Below are positions 53,353 to 62,353 of a stretch of DNA of 64,000 bases, piece after piece. This stretch comes from Opacimonas sp014872805 (GTDB lineage: Bacteria > Pseudomonadota > Gammaproteobacteria > Enterobacterales > Alteromonadaceae): assembly GCA_014872805.1 (NCBI GenBank), contig WKFN01000012.1:277970-341969 (forward strand). The letters are read 5' to 3'. The position numbers were made by a program, and so were the translations under genes. How positions within the stretch are numbered: position 1 is the stretch's first letter; every line of letters begins with the position of its first letter. The notes under the pieces were generated by a model, which was not told the DNA's origin, did not search any database, and was given only the letters and a program-made list of their open reading frames with translations.

Positions 53353-53841
53353 ATGCACCAAACTGTTACTATTGCAGAACTCGTTCCGGGCATGTTCGTA
53401 GAGAACATAAAATGCTCTGAGAGCAATTCTAATTTTTCCATCTTGCCTGGTATGGTCATGTCTATCAAAGACATTGATCAATTTAGACAGTGCGGCATCA
53501 AAGAACTCATCATTAATACCGAAAAAAGTCGTGTGGATGTGTTCAAAGGCCCTCGTGTACAAATAGCTTCAAGCACCGCCCAACAGTATGATTTTGTTAC
53601 TGAATTCACCTTGGGTAGTCTACTCAAATTAACCAATCAAAAACTCGCAGTAGTCGCCAAAGCGTCAAAAGACTCCTCTGAAGCAATAGAATTATTGGTC
53701 TTTTATGACATGGTCACAAAAACAAACATTCCTCTTGAACGCATTGAAGTTCGGGAGGAGGATGGCTTAATTGATTGCTTAATTAATCCCGCGGATTTTG
53801 ACGAGGAATTAGATCAGTTTTTGAAGCTTGTTGCGCTTTAA
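53353..53841 (+). CDS. Stand-alone DUF3391-like domain protein
   Basis: 162 residues, no signal peptide. The N-terminal part (about 5-60), VTIAELVPGMFVENI through CGIKELIINTEKSRV, has the pattern of the domain that usually precedes HD-GYP phosphodiesterase domains (DUF3391). The HD-GYP part is absent; the remaining 100 residues are an acidic alpha/beta segment I cannot assign. The same N-terminal pattern occurs in the GspB-like protein at 58997. Convergent with hemW, overlapping by 4 bp. Possible role in c-di-GMP-linked control is inference only. Confidence 0.6.
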   Translation: MHQTVTIAELVPGMFVENIKCSESNSNFSILPGMVMSIKDIDQFRQCGIKELIINTEKSRVDVFKGPRVQIASSTAQQYDFVTEFTLGSLLKLTNQKLAVVAKASKDSSEAIELLVFYDMVTKTNIPLERIEVREEDGLIDCLINPADFDEELDQFLKLVAL

Positions 53842-54977
53842 TCGATAAACTCAGCCAGAAGTGTATTAAGATAGCGTTGGCCTTGTGACGTGAGGGTAAT
53901 CTGCCTCTTAGATTGAATTAAAAAGCCACTTTCTAGGGCGCGATCTATCACATTAAGAGTCTGCTGGGGCAAGGGTTGCAGCGTATGGACCTCATAATCT
54001 TCGAGCGTAAATGGAGCAAACAGGCGCAAGCGATTCATAAAATACTCGAACGGCACATCTTCATCATTCACTTGGTTTGAACGGTAAAGGTAATCCTGTT
54101 GCAGATCCATATAACCGCGAGGATGTTTGATTTTTTCGGTACGGATAATCGCCCCATTATAAGTCACTTTACCATGTGCTCCACAGCCAATCCCTAGATA
54201 ATCGCCAAACTGCCAATAGTTAAGATTATGCTGACATTGCTGACCAGGCTTGGCATAAGCAGACACCTCATACTGATCGTAGCCAGCGGCTTTCAACAGC
54301 GCATGACCTCGTTCTTGGATATTCCATAACACTTCATCTTCAGGCAATACAGGTGGTTTAGATGCGAATTGGGTATTCGGCTCAATCGTCAACTGATACC
54401 ATGATAAATGTGGAGGAGCAAAGCTTAGGGCAGTTTCTAGGTCAGATAATCCTTCGACAATTGACTGTTGTGGTAGGCCATGCATCAAATCCATGTTGTA
54501 GGTACGCAAGCCAACCTCATTGGCCTGTTTTATAGCCGCAAAAGCTTGTCGGTTATCGTGAATGCGTCCTAAGGTTTTAAGATGTTTAGTCTGAAAGCTT
54601 TGCACACCAATCGAAATCCGAGTAACACCAGCTTGAACAAATCCTGCAAAACGACCTGTTTCAATCGTTCCCGGATTCGCTTCAAGTGTGATTTCGATGT
54701 TAGGAGAAAAAGCGATGCGTTTGCCTATTCCTTGCAGGAGTTGCAGTATCGCTTCTGCGGATAATAAACTCGGTGTGCCTCCCCCGATAAAAATAGACTG
54801 TAATGCCCTGCACTGTACATATTTTAAGTCTTGATCAAGATCAGCAAGGAGGTGGGCTATGTACTCTTTTTCTGGAACGGATTGCTTCAACGTATGTGAA
54901 TTGAAATCACAGTAAGGACACTTTTGCACACACCAAGGCACGTGCACATACAAAGCGAGTGGAATATGTTTAGCCAC
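53838..54977 (-). CDS. hemW: Radical SAM heme chaperone HemW
   Basis: Heme-binding radical SAM protein related to coproporphyrinogen oxidase HemN. 379 residues with the cluster motif CVQKCPYCDF (Cys16, Cys20, Cys23), FIGGGTPSLL and the C-terminal HemN domain. The gene overlaps rdgB by 8 bp. Earlier annotations called this family oxygen-independent coproporphyrinogen III oxidase; the short N-terminus fits HemW. Confidence 0.93.
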   Translation of the reverse strand: MAKHIPLALYVHVPWCVQKCPYCDFNSHTLKQSVPEKEYIAHLLADLDQDLKYVQCRALQSIFIGGGTPSLLSAEAILQLLQGIGKRIAFSPNIEITLEANPGTIETGRFAGFVQAGVTRISIGVQSFQTKHLKTLGRIHDNRQAFAAIKQANEVGLRTYNMDLMHGLPQQSIVEGLSDLETALSFAPPHLSWYQLTIEPNTQFASKPPVLPEDEVLWNIQERGHALLKAAGYDQYEVSAYAKPGQQCQHNLNYWQFGDYLGIGCGAHGKVTYNGAIIRTEKIKHPRGYMDLQQDYLYRSNQVNDEDVPFEYFMNRLRLFAPFTLEDYEVHTLQPLPQQTLNVIDRALESGFLIQSKRQITLTSQGQRYLNTLLAEFID

Positions 54978-55569
54978 CGAGCACCTTTGTTAACTCAGGA
55001 AGCAAAGAAGACAACGCCAGTGCACGATGACTGACCGAAGCTTTCTCGGACTTTTCTAATTCGGCAGCGTGGCGTCCTGTTTGGGGACAATAAAAAACCG
55101 GATCATAACCAAAGCCTTGCTCACCCTTTCGCGTGAGTGCAATCTGTCCATGCCAACGGCCTTGTGCAATAATCGGTGATGGATCATCTGCGTGCAACAT
55201 GAATACTAACACACAAGTAAAATAGGCCGAACGTTCATTCTGTCCTTCTAACCCAATAAGCAATTTATCAATGTTCGTCTCGTCTGTAGCATCGGCTCCA
55301 GCATAGCGCGAGGAATAGATCCCAGGCGCTCCATTAAGTGCTTGAACCACCAAGCCCGAATCATCAGCTAAAGCAGGCAGGCCTGTTTTAGCTGATGCAT
55401 TACGTGCCTTGATAATGGCATTTTCAACAAAAGTCGTCCCTGTCTCTGGAGGATCGGCAACGCCAAGTTGACCTTGGGCGACAACCTCTACCTTAAAATC
55501 CGAAAGGAGATGGTTAAATTCTTGGATTTTGCCTTGATTTCCACTGGCTAGTACGATTTTGTTCAACAT
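54970..55569 (-). CDS. rdgB: dITP/XTP pyrophosphatase
   Basis: Removes non-canonical purine triphosphates from the nucleotide pool. 199 residues with KIVLASGNQGKIQEF at the N-terminus, ALADDSGLVVQALNGAPGIYSSRYAG and FGYDPVFYCP. Between srmB (2-bp gap) and hemW (8-bp overlap). Confidence 0.96.
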   Translation of the reverse strand: MLNKIVLASGNQGKIQEFNHLLSDFKVEVVAQGQLGVADPPETGTTFVENAIIKARNASAKTGLPALADDSGLVVQALNGAPGIYSSRYAGADATDETNIDKLLIGLEGQNERSAYFTCVLVFMLHADDPSPIIAQGRWHGQIALTRKGEQGFGYDPVFYCPQTGRHAAELEKSEKASVSHRALALSSLLPELTKVLGG

Positions 55570-55571
55570 GT

Positions 55572-56813
55572 TTAATCCTTCGCTCTAGGCGACTTTGGAC
55601 CACGTCCTACTTTCTTTTTCTTCTTCACGACGGTTTTGCCTTTGACTTTTTTCTTCTTTTTGGTCGCTTTAGGTGGACGATGTTTAGGCTCTAACCCAGC
55701 GATATTCCGGGGTTTGATGACTTCTCCCATATACCGCGAAACTCGGCCTAGCATTGCAAAATCATGCGCTTCGACTAACGCGATAGCCGTGCCTTTAGCG
55801 CCAGCTCGACCTGTACGACCAATACGATGGAGAAACACATCTGCACTGCGCGGCATATCAAAGTTAATCACATGGGAGACATTATCCACATCAATGCCTC
55901 GTGCTGCGACATCCGTTGCGAGCAAAATATTGATTTCTTTATGTTTGAATCTAAGCATAGCGGCATTGCGCTTGTCTTGAGGCATTTCGCCCTGTAACCA
56001 ACACACTTCGATACCGTCTTTAGCCAAGTTATCTTTGAGTTGTTGTAAGCGCTCACGAGTTTTGATAAAGACCACAGCCGATTCAATTTGCTCGGTCAAA
56101 ATATGTTTCAAAATTGCGTACTTGTGTCCATAGTCATCGCATAAATGATACCACTGTACGGTTTTGTTCTTCTCTTTACGCGATGGATTGGCTTCTATAA
56201 ATTCAGGGTTTTTGAGGATCTCACGAGCAAACTGGCTGATCCCTTTACCTTCTAACGTCGCAGAGAACAACATACTTTGCTTGCGCCAACGAGCCTCTGC
56301 TGAGATTTGATTAACGATCCCGCGAAAGCCCATATCCAACATACGATCAGCTTCATCGAGAATGAACATCTCGATGTCTCGACAATCAAAGGTCTCTTTT
56401 TCAATATGCTCAAACAGGCGCCCTGGCGTGGCAACGAGGATATCAAGATTTTGCTCTAATACCGCTTTATCCGTTCCATAATTGATACCGCCGGTGATCA
56501 CCCCACACACCAAATCAGTATGTTGCGTAATGGCACATGCTTGTTCATAGATTTGTATAGCAAGCTCTCGGGTGGGGGATAAAATCAGTACCCGACACGC
56601 GCCATATTGTTGCCTTGGAAAATCGAGCAAAAATTGTGCAGCTGGAAGCAAGAACGCGGCAGTTTTGCCAGTACCCGTCGGTGCAGTAGCCAAAATATCA
56701 CGGCCGTCCATCGCATGCGGGATCACCGCTTTCTGAATACTAGTCAGGTTAGAAAAACCCATATCGGTGACGGCTTGACATAATACGTCATCCAGTTCAA
56801 GCGCTGCAAACAT
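55572..56813 (-). CDS. srmB: DEAD-box RNA helicase SrmB
   Basis: ATP-dependent RNA helicase active in early 50S subunit assembly. 413 residues: Q motif, Walker A PTGTGKT (about 45-51), DEAD box FILDEADRMLDMGF, SAT, and HRIGRTGRAG, then a Lys/Arg-rich tail of about 50 residues. Closest to SrmB rather than RhlE or DbpA by the segments RWRKQSMLFSATLEG and NFDMPRSADVFLHRIG. Likely co-transcribed with cca upstream and rdgB-hemW downstream. Confidence 0.9.
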   Translation of the reverse strand: MFAALELDDVLCQAVTDMGFSNLTSIQKAVIPHAMDGRDILATAPTGTGKTAAFLLPAAQFLLDFPRQQYGACRVLILSPTRELAIQIYEQACAITQHTDLVCGVITGGINYGTDKAVLEQNLDILVATPGRLFEHIEKETFDCRDIEMFILDEADRMLDMGFRGIVNQISAEARWRKQSMLFSATLEGKGISQFAREILKNPEFIEANPSRKEKNKTVQWYHLCDDYGHKYAILKHILTEQIESAVVFIKTRERLQQLKDNLAKDGIEVCWLQGEMPQDKRNAAMLRFKHKEINILLATDVAARGIDVDNVSHVINFDMPRSADVFLHRIGRTGRAGAKGTAIALVEAHDFAMLGRVSRYMGEVIKPRNIAGLEPKHRPPKATKKKKKVKGKTVVKKKKKVGRGPKSPRAKD

Positions 56814-56855
56814 GCAAAATTATCCTGTAAAATAAAACGGAGTTAGTTTATCACA

Positions 56856-57962
56856 TCACTGCGCAATAAAGGACTGAATCTTATTAATGTGAGCGTCTCG
56901 CAAAGCGGTTTTGATTGCTGCCCCCTGATGCCCTTGAGCGATAAGATCAGACGCTTTAATCGATCTCAAAACTTGCTCCGCTTTGGTAAAAAACGTCCGT
57001 ATATCTGACAGCTCTGAATGACACACACGGGCAATAGATATCAACACTTGTAAACGAGCAGGACGTCGCATCACATCGACCCGATACAGAAGGTCGACCA
57101 ATTCATCAGCACCTAACTTTGCATAGTCACGCAATTGTTGATTGACCTCTTGGCCTAGGGTAATGATATCGGTGATCTCATTAGGCACCGGTAAACGCTG
57201 GCAAAAGGCATTCTGTTCAGCTGAATTTAGCGGTGCAACTAATACGGGGACTCGAACAATATTATTATGTTCTCGTTGAACAAGCATTAACTGTGCTTGC
57301 CAAGATGGCGAGAGAATGATCTCAGGAGTCAACTCGGCAAACCAAGGCGTGAGTCCACCCAGTTCATGTAATAGCTCAAAAAATGCCGCAGGCTCGGGCT
57401 CTTGTAATACTTTCAACAATTCCTGCCAAACTCGTGGCGCAGCGAGCTCGTGCAATACACCTTGAGCTATCATCTCTTTCAGCAAGACTTGTGTGTCTGG
57501 AGCCACTGAAAAACCAAGTGGGCGAAAACGCGCGTAAAAGCGCGCCACGCGCAATATGCGTAAGGGATCCTCACTGAACGCAGGAGATACATGACGTAAG
57601 ATTTTATTATGTAAGTCAGCTTGTCCACCGTACGGGTCAACAATATTCCCGCTGTCATCTTGTGCCATAGCATTGATGGTCAAGTCACGACGCAACAAAT
57701 CTTCTTCCAAGGTCACCGAGCTGTCTGTGTTAAAGGTAAAGCCTGTGTACCCCTCCCCGACCTTGCGCTCTTGTCTCGCTAATGCATATTCAGCTTTGGT
57801 TCTCGGATGCAAAAATACGGGAAAATCCTTTCCAACTGGCGTAAAGCCTTGTGCCAACATCTGACGCACAGAAGCGCCGACCACCACATAGTCGCGGTCA
57901 GAAACCTCTAATCCAAGCAGCGCATCACGAACTGCCCCACCCACCAAATAAATTTGCATCAT
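56856..57962 (-). CDS. cca: CCA tRNA nucleotidyltransferase
   Basis: Adds or repairs the 3' CCA end of tRNA. 368 residues: the nucleotidyltransferase head has LVGGAVRDALLGLEVSDRDYVV with the two catalytic aspartates, RRDLTINAMA and the neck/body pattern DPLRILRVARFYARF. The C-terminal HD phosphohydrolase domain of the 412-residue E. coli enzyme is not evident; no HD motif appears after residue 200. Two adjacent ATG codons (57962 and 57959) are possible starts. Confidence 0.93.
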   Translation of the reverse strand: MMQIYLVGGAVRDALLGLEVSDRDYVVVGASVRQMLAQGFTPVGKDFPVFLHPRTKAEYALARQERKVGEGYTGFTFNTDSSVTLEEDLLRRDLTINAMAQDDSGNIVDPYGGQADLHNKILRHVSPAFSEDPLRILRVARFYARFRPLGFSVAPDTQVLLKEMIAQGVLHELAAPRVWQELLKVLQEPEPAAFFELLHELGGLTPWFAELTPEIILSPSWQAQLMLVQREHNNIVRVPVLVAPLNSAEQNAFCQRLPVPNEITDIITLGQEVNQQLRDYAKLGADELVDLLYRVDVMRRPARLQVLISIARVCHSELSDIRTFFTKAEQVLRSIKASDLIAQGHQGAAIKTALRDAHINKIQSFIAQ

Positions 57963-58089
57963 TCACATCCTCTTATCAGAACATTATGCCTTAAAAACGC
58001 ATAAAGTCGGATAATTTTTTGATTAACTTTTGACAAACGCCATCAAGATGTTTAGGTTTACTCATAAATCAATAATAAACGATCAAACC

Positions 58090-59004
58090 ATGTATTTATC
58101 GTATTTTGGGTTACAGGACAATCCGTTTTCCATCGCGCCAAACCCTGCTTATCTCTACATGAGCCCACGCCATAAAGAAGCACTGGCACACTTAACTTAC
58201 GGCTTGCGTGAAAGCGGTGGCTTTGTGATGTTGACTGGAGAAGTAGGTACGGGCAAAACGACTGTCTCGCGTAAATTACTCGACCAGTTACCTGATAACA
58301 CTCAAGTCGCGCTGATTTTGAATCCGACGTTATCGGCAATGGAATTACTGGCCACAGTATGTGATGAATTGAGTATCGCTTATCACCCCAATAACAGTAG
58401 CCTAAAATATTTTACGGATTTGATTTTGGCTCATCTGGCCAGCAACCACGCAAAACACATCAATACCGTTTTGATCATTGACGAAGCGCAACACCTGTTA
58501 CCTGAAGTGCTGGAACAGTTGCGATTGTTAACCAATCTAGAAACTCATCGCGAGAAACTACTCAAAGTCGTTTTGATCGGTCAACCTGAACTTCAAGCAT
58601 TATTACAACGCAACGAGTTACGCCAACTCGCCCAACGGATTACCGCTCGCTATCACTTATTGCCGCTAAACTCAGAAGAGGTAAAAGCCTACGTCGCCCA
58701 TAGATTGTCGGTTGCCGGAGGGGATATCAGTGCGTTTGCTCCTAGAGCCCTGGATACCATTTATCAGATCACAGGAGGGATCCCGAGAGTCATTAACTTG
58801 TTGTGTGACCGCGCGTTAACTTTGAGTTTTACACAGCAATCTCCAGCGGTGAAAAAACACATGATGCGTCTCGCTGCAACCCAAATATTGGGCGAGGATG
58901 TAGTTGAACAGCGCCTGCAAAAACAACAGCATCTTTACATGGGGGTGACCTTTATCGGTGCTTTAATACTCGGTGCACTCATGGCGGGGGCGATTCATGG
59001 CTGA
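58090..59004 (+). CDS. GspA/ExeA-like AAA ATPase
   Basis: ATPase related to ExeA/GspA, which with GspB helps place the type II secretion secretin in the peptidoglycan. 304 residues: MYLSYFGLQDNPFSIAPNPA start, Walker A GEVGTGKTT (50-58), Walker B VLIIDEAQHLL (127-137), arginine finger region GIPRVINLLCDRAL, and one C-terminal membrane helix (about 283-302). It lacks the periplasmic peptidoglycan-binding domain of full ExeA, or ends just after the membrane segment. The start was set at 58090 by family pattern; no ribosome-binding site is visible. MshM is a similar protein. Confidence 0.82.
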   Translation: MYLSYFGLQDNPFSIAPNPAYLYMSPRHKEALAHLTYGLRESGGFVMLTGEVGTGKTTVSRKLLDQLPDNTQVALILNPTLSAMELLATVCDELSIAYHPNNSSLKYFTDLILAHLASNHAKHINTVLIIDEAQHLLPEVLEQLRLLTNLETHREKLLKVVLIGQPELQALLQRNELRQLAQRITARYHLLPLNSEEVKAYVAHRLSVAGGDISAFAPRALDTIYQITGGIPRVINLLCDRALTLSFTQQSPAVKKHMMRLAATQILGEDVVEQRLQKQQHLYMGVTFIGALILGALMAGAIHG

Positions 59005-60076
59005 TTTACGGATTATTCCTATCGAAGAACTGACACCTGGCATGTATGTCGTACAAATTACCGCGCAAAATGGCCCTGTAAAAATTCGCAAACAAGGTCA
59101 TATTAACAGCCCTGATATGGTCAAAGGGCTAACCGAAATGGGGGTCACTGAATTGCAAATCGATGTGACGCAAAGTATTGTTCTTGAGCCTGAGTTTTCT
59201 GCTGAAATCGACTCAAGCCATGCGCCAAGTCAAACCCAAGCCTTGTTGCAACAAACTCAAGCGCGCAATCTTGATAATGAAATGTCTGAGCAATTCAATC
59301 GCAGTATCTTTTTGCCCAGCATCCAACGCATGCCTTCTTTGTGGCAAAGCTTGCGAGGCGATATTGTGCGCCATACGCTAGTGCTTAGTGCAGGTTTAAC
59401 TATCGGTTATACTGCGATGTGGGGATATATCTATCAGCCCAAAGCTATTGATATAACGCAGCCTTCAGCTGTTGTTCAAGCACCACAGGCTGGACAAGCT
59501 TCTGAGATTGAGCAAACGCCTAAAGCTCAAAACGAAACTTCAGCTGTCCAAAATTCAACTAACGATACGACACAAGTAGCCGATATTAGTTCGTCAGAGG
59601 CCAGCACTGATTTATTTAGCACGACTTCTGAGACCGCTCCAACACCTGAAGAGTTTACTGAAGAGTCAAATATCCCCTCAGAGCCTGAAGCCGAGGGTCG
59701 TTTACTGACTGGCGCAACAGAAGATAGTGGAATACCCTCTCCAGAAATTCAAGCGCGCCTAGCCGAAGCACTTGCCGAGCTCGATGATTTACCCGTGCCC
59801 GATCCTGCCACACAAGTAAAAGTCACTTCCAGTGATGACTTACCTCGTATTGGTCAGCTTCCAGCCAGTCTCTTAACTCAAATGCCTTCCATGGTGTTTG
59901 CCCAACACATGTATTCGAGTGAGGCTGATGCGCGTTGGGTACGAGTGAACAATCGTCGATTGCAAGAGGGCGACATGATTGAAGGGCGAGTCAAAATTGA
60001 AGCCATTGAACCACAACATGTTGTTTTATCGCTCAATGGCACCCGTTTTACGATGGCCGCATTAACTGACTGGTAA
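58997..60076 (+). CDS. GspB-like protein with N-terminal DUF3391-like domain
   Basis: 359 residues. Residues 6-62 (IPIEELTPGMYVVQI to TELQIDVTQSIV) match the DUF3391 pattern; about 63-125 is linker; residues 128-146 form a membrane helix (HTLVLSAGLTIGYTAMWGYIY); then a long Glu/Ser/Thr/Ala-rich periplasmic linker; residues about 290-359 match the GspB C-terminal domain (LTQMPSMVFAQHMYSS, WVRVNNRRLQEGDMI, VVLSLNGTRFTMAAL). Overlaps the GspA-like gene by 8 bp. The domain on the cytoplasmic side is unlike the short ExeB of Aeromonas. Likely partner of the GspA-like ATPase in type II secretion assembly. Confidence 0.78.
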   Translation: MADLRIIPIEELTPGMYVVQITAQNGPVKIRKQGHINSPDMVKGLTEMGVTELQIDVTQSIVLEPEFSAEIDSSHAPSQTQALLQQTQARNLDNEMSEQFNRSIFLPSIQRMPSLWQSLRGDIVRHTLVLSAGLTIGYTAMWGYIYQPKAIDITQPSAVVQAPQAGQASEIEQTPKAQNETSAVQNSTNDTTQVADISSSEASTDLFSTTSETAPTPEEFTEESNIPSEPEAEGRLLTGATEDSGIPSPEIQARLAEALAELDDLPVPDPATQVKVTSSDDLPRIGQLPASLLTQMPSMVFAQHMYSSEADARWVRVNNRRLQEGDMIEGRVKIEAIEPQHVVLSLNGTRFTMAALTDW

Positions 60077-60100
60077 CTCTTCAATCTGATTACAAGCGAA

Positions 60101-60772
60101 TTACTGTAATACCAAACTCAAAATAATGGCTGTTAAAACTCCGTTAACGCCTAGCGCCAAAGACGCAAACGCACCAGCCCGTTCAGAGATTTGAATCGCT
60201 TTGGCCGTGCCAATGCCATGCGCAAAAATACCTAAAGTTAAGCCTTTCACTGCATCTTCTTCTATGTGAGCGAACTTAAAAATCCATTGACTAAACACCA
60301 CACCCACAATCCCAGTCATAATAACAACAATGGCTGCAACCGGCGGAATGCCACCAATTAACCTTGCCGTATCCATGGCCAATGGCGTGGTGATAGATTT
60401 AGTTAAAATAGTAAGTTGCAATGCGATACTGCTGTCTAAACAATATAAGATTATCCAAGCAGAGAGTGGAGCCACCATACCGCCCACCACAATGGGCAGT
60501 AATAACCCAATGCCTAGCTGTTTGACTAATTTGGTTTGCCGATAGATTGGGATGGCTAGCGCAACCGTAGTGGGGCCGAGTAACCAGTGCAGAAGCTGAA
60601 TATTATCCACGACACTTTTGAGAGGGGCATTTAGGCCATAAATCAATACCAAGATCATTAACGCACTGACCATGATGGGATGAAGTAACGCGTTGTGTTG
60701 TGCGCGTTGATAGATCCATAACGCCATGCAATAAGCAAGTAAGGCAACTCCCAGCCAGAGCAATTCACCCAT
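60101..60772 (-). CDS. lrgB: LrgB/CidB family membrane protein
   Basis: 223-residue inner-membrane protein with about seven membrane helices and the family segments LLGPTTVALAIPIYRQ, LTKSITTPLAMDTARLIGG and HGIGTAKAIQISERAGAFASLALG. The start at 60772 overlaps the lrgA stop (ATGGGTGA); a GTG at 60784 is also open. LrgAB/CidAB systems were named for murein-hydrolase control and more recently linked to pyruvate uptake. Here it follows lldD and lrgA in an overlapping operon. Confidence 0.9.
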   Translation of the reverse strand: MGELLWLGVALLAYCMALWIYQRAQHNALLHPIMVSALMILVLIYGLNAPLKSVVDNIQLLHWLLGPTTVALAIPIYRQTKLVKQLGIGLLLPIVVGGMVAPLSAWIILYCLDSSIALQLTILTKSITTPLAMDTARLIGGIPPVAAIVVIMTGIVGVVFSQWIFKFAHIEEDAVKGLTLGIFAHGIGTAKAIQISERAGAFASLALGVNGVLTAIILSLVLQ

Positions 60773-61148
60773 TGCGTGATTCACTTTTGGTCACTTTAGT
60801 GCGATACCAACGCTCAGTCACTGCCCCAATCACGGCCATGCACAGCAAAGTCGCAACAAAAATGGTCAAAAACAAGGCCCAAAAATCGTTCATGATTTGT
60901 GCTTGATACAAAGGCACACTCACAAACGCCGGTACAAAAAATAGCGACATATGCTTGAGCATAAACTGCCAAGGTAAGGCGATACATTTGGGCACATCGC
61001 CAATCACGAAGAACCCTGCCAGCAAAATAAGTAAACCTATCAGAGCACCGGGCAATGGCAGCCATTGACTGAGCCAAACGCTGAAGCCAAAGATCCCAAA
61101 GACCATTGCTAAACCAAAAACAGATTGAGCCAAATCGCGTTTAGTCAT
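60765..61148 (-). CDS. lrgA: LrgA/CidA family membrane protein
   Basis: 127 residues with four membrane helices (for example FGLAMVFGIFGFSVWLSQWL and ALIGLLILLAGFF) and the family motif LPLPGALIGLLIL. Overlaps lldD by 8 bp and lrgB by 8 bp. Partner of lrgB; together they probably form a small-molecule transport complex. Confidence 0.9.
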   Translation of the reverse strand: MTKRDLAQSVFGLAMVFGIFGFSVWLSQWLPLPGALIGLLILLAGFFVIGDVPKCIALPWQFMLKHMSLFFVPAFVSVPLYQAQIMNDFWALFLTIFVATLLCMAVIGAVTERWYRTKVTKSESRNG

Positions 61149-62295
61149 GGTTTACCAAAAAATCGGGCAGTTGTGAGGAATGCGCACATTTTAACTGAGA
61201 AAGCACCTGAGTGTATTGCTTTAACAACATATTAATTGCGTGTTCCCCGCCTTTATCTCCTAAAGCGGCAACCGCGTAGACAAAAGTACGACCCAAGAAG
61301 GTAAAATCAGCCCCACTGGCCATCGCCGCAGCGATATCAGTACCGGAACGAATACCACTATCAAACAACAAGGTAATTTTGTCTTTGTATTGTTGGCGAA
61401 TCGCTTGCAACCCAGCAATAGAGGATTCACCACAATCAAGTTGGCGCGCACCATGATTAGAGATCACTACGCCATCTGCGCCAAGCTCAACGGCTTTTTG
61501 TACGTCATTTGGGTTGACTACCCCTTTGATGATGAAGTTTCCTGGCCACAGGTCGCGAAGCTCTTTTAACGCCTCAAAGTCAACGGCCCCCATCACGGTT
61601 TTATTCATAAACGCCGCAAGCTGGTCTGTAGGCATATTAGGTGGCATATATGGGATCAACGTTTGCATTTTGGGTTCACCTGCCAATGCTGTTTCCAACA
61701 ACCAACGTGGAGATAGAGCCATCTGAGCAATATTGGATAAGGACATTTGGGGTGGCATAGAAAGCCCGTTTTTAATGTCGTTCACGCGATAACCAAAGGT
61801 CGGTACGTCGACTGTGACCATCATATTTTGATAACCACTGGCTTTGAGCCGGTTGATTAAATCGATTCGAGTTTCGGTATCCGTAGGGTTGTAGAGCTGA
61901 TACCAAGCTTTGCCTTCACTAATGTCTGCGATATCTTCTAAACTGGCTGACGATACTGTACTGAGTACATAGGGAATATTCATTTGCGCTGCGCTTTTGG
62001 CCAATATCTCAGGTGCTTTTGGCCACATTAAACCTTGCAAGCCTACAGGTGCAATGCCAAATGGGGCTGCATAAGTATGGCCAAATAACTCAACCGAAGT
62101 ATCCACATTCACGCTAGGTTGGAGTAACTCACTGCGCAAACGCACTTGGACGAGTTCTTGGTTGTTGCGGTCTAAACCGTGTTCATCAATACAGCCACCT
62201 TGAAGATACTGGTAGGCAAAGCGAGGCATACGAGCCTTAGCTTTGCGACATAAGCTTACTGAATCAGGGTATTGCGGGGAAAAAAAATCGTTCAT
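61141..62295 (-). CDS. lldD: FMN-dependent alpha-hydroxy acid oxidase (LldD-like)
   Basis: Oxidises L-lactate or a related 2-hydroxy acid, giving pyruvate if lactate is the substrate. 384-residue TIM-barrel flavoprotein with FAYQYLQGG, FGIAPVGLQGLMWPKAPE, the catalytic His and Arg in VISNHGARQLDCGESS (about residue 277) and LLFDSGIRSGTDIAAAMASGAD. AAGGA lies about nine bases before the ATG. First of an overlapping operon with lrgA and lrgB. Substrate not fixed by sequence alone, so the symbol is by similarity. Confidence 0.85.
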   Translation of the reverse strand: MNDFFSPQYPDSVSLCRKAKARMPRFAYQYLQGGCIDEHGLDRNNQELVQVRLRSELLQPSVNVDTSVELFGHTYAAPFGIAPVGLQGLMWPKAPEILAKSAAQMNIPYVLSTVSSASLEDIADISEGKAWYQLYNPTDTETRIDLINRLKASGYQNMMVTVDVPTFGYRVNDIKNGLSMPPQMSLSNIAQMALSPRWLLETALAGEPKMQTLIPYMPPNMPTDQLAAFMNKTVMGAVDFEALKELRDLWPGNFIIKGVVNPNDVQKAVELGADGVVISNHGARQLDCGESSIAGLQAIRQQYKDKITLLFDSGIRSGTDIAAAMASGADFTFLGRTFVYAVAALGDKGGEHAINMLLKQYTQVLSQLKCAHSSQLPDFLVNHD

Positions 62296-62353
62296 GGCGG
62301 AATATCCTTACGTCTTTGCGGTAAGAATAAGAGGTCATGGATTAAATGAGAAG

